This document shows, one piece after another, positions 58,816 through 64,000 of a stretch of DNA of 64,000 nucleotides (positions within the stretch are counted from its first letter, which is position 1; each line of letters begins with the position of its first letter). A model generated the notes under the pieces. It did no database searches. It was given only the letters and a program-made list of their open reading frames with translations, and had not been told where the DNA came from. Origin of the DNA: Annona cherimola (lineage: Eukaryota > Streptophyta > Magnoliopsida > Magnoliales > Annonaceae); assembly GCA_030490835.1 (NCBI GenBank), contig CM059972.1:54541563-54605562 (forward strand), given 5' to 3'. The position numbers and the translations under genes are program-made.

Positions 58816-60410
58816 ATGGCACCAAAGAAATCCGTATCAAAACCATACCCCAAACGGGTTCCCACACAACCACAACCTTCATCTCAACCAAAAGAAGTTC
58901 CTAGAAGAACTAGGACTCCATCAAAAAGAGCCAGAGAGGAACCATCAACTTCGACGGGTAAACGGGTTCGATTCCAAACCTCCACTCAATCATCTGATCA
59001 AGCACCCAGGTCGGAAAATCAACAACAAACCTCACAGAGCACACAATCCGGGACAAGCAGAAGGGGCACTACAGCTGGGAAAGCCCAAGTATTGAAGATG
59101 CCCACTACCTACTTCAAAACTGAGCTCCAACATAGCCGTTTCTACAAAAAGTTCTACGAACGGAAGGTATTCATACCCAAGATTATAGATTTTAATTTCC
59201 TAAAAGAATATGGATCCGACATAGAAGATCTATTGGATTTTCAAGGATGGACCAATTTGCTAAAGGAAGACGAAAGGGTCTATCCAGATCTTACTCGAAT
59301 GTTTTATTATCTTTGGGATGAAGAATACTTTGGAACCTTCGTCAAAGGAGTCGAAATGGATCTTGGAATGGGATAGTTGCAGGACCGACTGAAGTAATGA
59401 GTCATTTAGGACACATACTTGGAGTCCCGTATGAGGATGAGCCTATTCCAGAAGACCTCACTATGGATCAAATGTATAATCAGCTCACCCGGAGCAACAA
59501 GTACCATCCGGGAATCAAATTCCTTCGGTACATGGATCTTTCACCAAGGCTACGAGTACTCCGACTTCTCATTGCCCACTGCATCTACCCAAAGGGCGGT
59601 GGAAGAAATCAATTGAATCCACAAGAAGCAGGGATACTATGGAAAGTGGCCAACATGGTCAAAGTGAGCATACCCAAATTATTTCTTGAAGCCTTGGCTT
59701 CTAGAAAGGATAACCCACGAGGAGTCCTTCCCTATGGCACATGGATCACAAAGATTCTTGAATTCTTCAAAGTGGATATTGAAGGCGAGCCTTTCGAAGT
59801 GCTCAAATCCACAAATGCCATAAATAAAGCTCTCATACAAAGAATGAAGATCAATCTGCTTGAACTAAGGCATGAAACTTCAGAAGAAGAGCAAGAAGAC
59901 AATGCACAGACTGAGGGGGAGCAACCTCCCGCGGCACCACTTGCTCAAGAGGAGCCAGCATCTCCCATATCGCACGGATCCTATTCTCCACAAGGGTCCG
60001 CTGCAAGAGAACGGGTGCCTCCAACCTCTTCTGAGGAGGTCACCCTAAAGGATTTAAAAGATGAAATTGTTGCTATGAGGGCAGAAATGGGTCATCAAGA
60101 AGACCGGATGACAAGTCTTATCACCGGCGTTCACAACGCCCTCGAGGATATGCACTCCCGGCAAGACAGAATTGAGCGGGAAATGCGGACTATCCGCTAT
60201 CATCTTGCCTCAGGCCGACATAAGAAGAAACCCATGCCTGAACTCGATCCTTACGAATCAGGATCAGTTCATAAAGAAGCAACTCCAGATCACGCTTCTC
60301 TTATTTACTCATCGGCCCATCATTGTCCTATCGAACCAATCTTATATCCGATCTCTCAATTTCGATTCACAAAATCATTAAGATTTAATCGATTTTTGAT
60401 AAATTTTTGA
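58816..60410 (+). pseudogene. Third ORF after pol: putative plant transposon-domain protein, one frameshift
   Basis: It occupies the place of the env-like ORF of SIRE elements but shows no signal peptide or clear membrane segment. The N-terminal about 95 residues are basic and rich in Ser, Pro and Thr (KRVPTQPQPSS, KRAREEPSTSTGKRVRF), which could hold a nuclear signal. Residues about 97-310 resemble the 'putative plant transposon protein' domain (PF20167-like): SRFYKKFYERKVFIPK, QGWTNLL, VYPDLTRMFYYLW, then LGHILGVP and RLLIAHCIYPKGGG. An acidic linker and a coiled coil (LKDLKDEIVAMRAEMGHQ ... SRQDRIEREMRTI) follow. The frame breaks at about 59366, consistent with loss of one A; 59397-60410 continues in the next frame, giving about 530 residues overall. 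Family assignment is from memory of the domain pattern; function is unknown. Confidence 0.75.
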
Positions 60411-60760
60411 TAGTTTGACAAAAAGGGGGAGATAGAATAGGTGAGTTGAGTAAAATTTTCTTATGGCTTGGGTAGTTCTGTATCTAGGTTTCATTTTTGT
60501 TTTGTATTGCATTTTGTAAAAATGAAACTTGATATATATATATGCTTTTGATGAATGTTATGTTTGCTTAATATGTTATGCTTGATTAATAAAGTATTCA
60601 ACATGATTTGCTTGAAAGGTATCCAATATGCCAAAATGATATAATGGTTGGAATTTCAAAAAGCTCTGACCTATAAGACAAATGCTCTGTTTTTCAAAAG
60701 ACATATGAACATGATTAATGCTTGAAAGGTATCAACTCAAATGAAGTTTTGTCAATCATC
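60411..60760 (+). other. 3' non-coding region with an extra polypurine tract
   Basis: Between the third ORF and the LTR. AAAAAGGGGGAGAT at 60420-60433 nearly repeats the true polypurine tract 341 bp downstream. The rest is AT-rich and non-coding. Confidence 0.75.
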
Positions 60761-60774
60761 AAAAAAGGGGGAGA
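60761..60774 (+). other. Polypurine tract, inner copia element
   Basis: AAAAAAGGGGGAGA ends 1 bp before the 3' LTR (TGTTGG at 60776). It primes plus-strand synthesis in this element class. Confidence 0.92.
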
Positions 60775-60775
60775 T

Positions 60776-62457
60776 TGTTGGAAACAATGTTTAAAACAAT
60801 AAAATTGACCAAATCTTGAGTTTCGATGATTAACAAGAACTAATTTTGAGTATATAAAAGGTACTAATATGTTTGCTAAATGTTTAAGGAAAGCAAAGAG
60901 GTCAAGTCGATCTCCAAGTCGACTTGGACTTCGACTTGGGTGAAGTCGATCCCAAAGTCGACTCAAATATCGACTTGAGAATGAATCCCAAAAGGCAACA
61001 GGTGAAGTCGCAGGTCAAGTCGACTCCACTTGCGACTTGGGAAGTCAAGTCGCAGACGAAGTCGACTCCAGCATCGACTTGGAGTATCCAGAGTTGAAAA
61101 GTGGAAACGAACATAACGAAGTCGCAAACGAAGTCGACTCCAGGTGCGACTTGGGTGAAGTCGCAGGCCAGGTCGACTCCATCCACGACTTGAGAAGTTC
61201 AAACTTCAAAAGATGCAGTTTTCAAGATATTCAAGAGGATTTATCACTCAAGTCCAAGGAATCAAGATGAAAAACAAATGAGTCAAATTCAAAGTCAAAA
61301 ATCATGTTCTACATCAAATCAAGTCTATCAAGCTCAAAGACAAAGATACAAGAATGATTCAAACAATGTCTATCAAGACTACATAAGTCAAATATGCATG
61401 AATCATCTAAGTAAGAATCAAGCCAATCCAAGATAGAAGAACACAACTTGAAGATCAAAGCAGGTTCAGCAAAACCCGAGCCAAGTCGCAGGCCAAGTCG
61501 ACTTCAGGATCGACTTGGGTCGAAGTCTGAAGTCAAGTCGACCAAGCCTAAGACTTGGGAATCCGAAGAACTGGAGTCGCAGACGAAGTCGACTCCAGAT
61601 GCGACTTGGGTAGCCAAGTCGCATCCCAAGTCGACTCCACCTTCGACTTGGGTATAACGGTCAAATTTTCGAACGTTGGAGTTCATTTATTGCGCACCAA
61701 CCACCTCCACAACATTCATATTTTCTTCCCTCTATAAAAGGACCCTCAAATGAACGTGAAAACACAACAAGAGAACACAAGACACTGCGTTAAAGTTCAA
61801 AGAGAGAAAAGAAGTGCAAGAAAGGTTTCCTATTTGCTTTTCTCCATTGTTGAGTGGTCCGTATAAATTCTAAGGAAGAAGAAAGCTTCAAGTTGCTAGC
61901 GCCTTCAACAATATTCATCCACAGCTGCTTCTACAACTTCTTCCTCGAGCTAAATCTGCCTACACAAATCTGTAAAGTGTAGTTTCATTTATTTCATTGT
62001 CTTGTTGTATAAATCTTGATTTAGCTTGGGTAGCTAAGATCAAGTATATGCAAAGTAGGGTGTGATTGGAGTGAGACTCATCACCTACTTTTGCATGTGA
62101 GTTGTTTATGCCCCCTAGAGCTAGAATCTAGAAGAGAGCAAGTGGCTCTAGTTGTATATGCCCCCTAGAGCTGGAATCTAGAAGAGAGCGGTGACTCTAA
62201 GTGTATTCGTGGAATACATAGTGGAATCCAAGTCACAACAGAGTGTGAGCTTGGAAGAGTGGAGTAGGGAAGGTTTGCCCGAACCACTATAAATCTTGTG
62301 TTATATTTCTTTTTACTGCTTTATCTTTATTGCTCTCTAGCTCTTTTCAAAAGGGGATTAATTACTCAAGGGGTTAAGTCTTTATTTACCAAATATTTTT
62401 TAAAGAACCCAATTCACCCCTCCCCTCTTGGGTTTTGCCACTAACTCGGGACCAACA
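60776..62457 (+). repeat. 3' LTR of the inner copia element, 1682 bp
   Basis: Same length as the 5' LTR at a constant offset of 9078 bp. I count five substitutions and no indels (about 99.7% identity). It holds the same ten GTCGAC palindromes, TATA box (61733) and 50-bp duplication. It is followed by TSD GAAAG. Confidence 0.97.
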
Positions 62458-62462
62458 GAAAG
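62458..62462. repeat. Target-site duplication, right copy (GAAAG)
   Basis: Identical to 51693-51697. The outer gag resumes here. Confidence 0.95.
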
Positions 62463-62973
62463 TACATCAAAACTGAAACAAGAAAATGAACTACTATTGA
62501 AGGAAGTGGAAAAATTGAAAAAGGAGAATGAATCCTTAAATGAATCATTAGCTAAATTCTCTAATCTAGGAGAAAATGTGAAAATATTTCTAAACATGAC
62601 CTCTCAAATCAATAGAAGAGGTCTTGGATACTCCACATTTGAGCAAAGAGAAAGCGGCAAATCGAATGTGCCAATACTTGGGAAAAATCAAACCAAAACT
62701 GCACCTATTTACATACCTAAAGGGAAACGAGTTGTTTGGACCAAAAGGCCAACTTTTGAACCACTACATACTTGGAGGCCTACTCCTAGATTACCAATGA
62801 CTTGTAATTTTTGCAACAAGATGGGTCACAAAATTCATAGATGCAACTTTAAGAAACTATATGACCATGGTGCAAAATTAGTTTGGGTTCCAAGAAACAC
62901 AAGATTTGGACTTTCAAAGATAGAACAACAAAGATTAAATCAGTTTACTAACCCAAATGAACCCATAAAATGA
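62463..62973 (+). pseudogene. Outer copia gag, 3' part
   Basis: It continues the coil region (LKQENELLLKEVEKLKKENE) interrupted at 51697, then the second zinc knuckle [14 protein letters not shown] (about 62802-62843) and the conserved tail [19 protein letters not shown]. It ends at TGA 62971-62973, where the inner copy reads TGG (KWVPRR); an in-frame TAA follows four codons later. Pol then begins in the +1 frame, as in the inner element. Confidence 0.92.
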
Positions 62974-62995
62974 GTACCAAAGAGATAAGATTTAT

Positions 62996-64000
62996 TTGTT
63001 CATTTTTCAGATATGTTTCAAGGCAAAGGCAAGCAACGTTTGGTTCATGGATAGTGGTTGCTCAAGGCATATGACCGGTGAAAGAAGTTTATTTCATAAA
63101 CTCAAGCCTTGCAACGATGGAACTGTTGCTTTTGGAAATAATGAGAAAGGTAAAATCAAAGGTAAAGGAAACATTTATAGTATTTCAAATGCATGTATGG
63201 AAGATGTTTTATTTGTTGAAGGACTCAAGCACAATTTAATGAGTATTAGACAATTATGTGACAAAGGATACAAGGTTGTGTTTGAATCATCTATATGTAA
63301 TGTATTTGATGGAGAACATATCATGTTTAGCGGAAAAAGACATGGAAATGTATATTTGGTTTCACTTGATGAACTAGATGGTCAATGTCTAATGGCCACT
63401 GACAATGATCCATGGGTTTGGCATAAGAGGCTTGGACATATAAACATGACAAATATAAAGACCATATGAAAGAAGATTTTGGTAGAAGGATTGCCTAAAT
63501 TGAAATATGACAAAGATAAAATTTGCAAGGCATGTCGATTGTCAAAAAAACCTAAAATGCCTTTCTCTACCAAAAAGGAAATTTCCACCACTAGGCCACT
63601 TGAATTGCTACACATGGATCTATATGGGTCATCCGACATTTTAACCATTGGTGGAAAGAAATATGTATTTGTAATAGTTGATGATTTTTCAAGATTCACA
63701 TGGGTAATTCTCTTAGCTAGCAAAGATGAAGCCTTCTCTATGTTTGCAACTTTTGTAAACTTGGTACAAAATGAAAAAGAATGTACTATTATGACTATTA
63801 GAAGTGATCATGGTGGTGAGTTTGAAAATAAACGTTTCATAGAATTATGTAATGAAAAAGGAATTTACCACACATTTTCTGCACCAAGAACTCCACAACA
63901 AAATGGAGTGGTAGAAAGGAAAAAATAGAACAATACAAAAGATGGCTAGAATAATGCTAAATGAGACTAAATTATCCAAGAAATTTTGGGGTGAAGCTGT
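62996..64000 (+). pseudogene. Outer copia pol, N-terminal part (runs off the window)
   Basis: Protease [13 protein letters not shown], pre-integrase finger ([11 protein letters not shown] ... CKACRLSKK) and the integrase core (MDLYG, SDHGGEF, NGVVERK) are present. Lesions: TGA at 63467-63469 where the inner copy has TGG, and one extra A in the run after GVVERK (about 63920), which shifts the frame. The sequence continues in homologous fashion to the right edge (WGEA region), so RT and RNase H should follow off-window. Confidence 0.92.

Larger units (their letters stand above)
51698..62457 (+). mobile_element. Complete SIRE-like Ty1/copia retrotransposon, 10.76 kb
   Basis: The order is LTR, primer site, gag, pol (protease-integrase-RT-RNase H, the copia order), leader, third ORF, polypurine tract, LTR. 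The long gag with two zinc knuckles, the size and an ORF after pol resemble the SIRE/Maximus lineage. It sits in the same orientation inside gag of an older relative, with TSD GAAAG. gag is open. pol has one stop and one frameshift and the third ORF one frameshift, so this copy probably needs proteins in trans. Confidence 0.95.

Overview
This is seed-plant nuclear DNA. It is AT-rich, full of LTR retrotransposons and MITEs, and carries one recognisable host gene fragment with plant-type introns (DUF789 family, minus strand, about 5.4-6.4 kb). I cannot name the species. There are no bacterial genes, CRISPR arrays or rRNA genes, and I recognised no tRNA gene.

Layout. 1-2.3 kb: degenerate LTR-like DNA. 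2.5-5.2 kb: two inverted-repeat MITEs and short tandem repeats. 5.43-6.39 kb: three exons of the DUF789 gene. 6.99-7.99 kb: a 996-bp hAT-type element with an exact 8-bp target-site duplication (TSD). 9.4-15.1 kb: a decayed copia element plus LTR pieces. 15.66-17.18 kb: an old solo copia LTR. 19.47-20.97 kb: a minus-strand LTR of the same copia family. From 20.97 kb to the right edge the window is one deep nest of retroelements.

The nest, from outside in: minus-strand copia LTR (from 19472); a minus-strand element of a family I call 'U' (from 20966); an Athila-like Ty3/gypsy element (from 21113, tRNA-Asp primer site at 28.66 kb, broken gag/protease/RT at 37.3-46.7 kb); a plus-strand U element (from 46704); a minus-strand U element (from 47582); a SIRE-like copia element ('outer', from 48708); and a complete, young copia element of the same family ('inner', 51698-62457, TSD GAAAG). 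Four further complete U elements (2.6-5.9 kb, TG...CA ends) and a 1.75-kb solo LTR (TSD ACCAC) sit inside the Athila-like element.

Four points deserve attention. (1) The U elements are large and non-coding. They share exon-like segments flanked by splice-like sites, a branch-site/hairpin/pyrimidine block, a GC-rich core hairpin with covarying stems, and in three copies arrays of short hairpins. (2) The inner copia element carries a third ORF after pol. It resembles the putative plant transposon domain family, has a C-terminal coiled coil, and has its own leader. (3) A palindromic GTCGAC motif is packed both in the LTRs (ten per inner LTR) and in that leader (seven in 133 bp). (4) gag and pol lie in two frames (+1) in both copia copies. 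All functional statements about these are inference from sequence.
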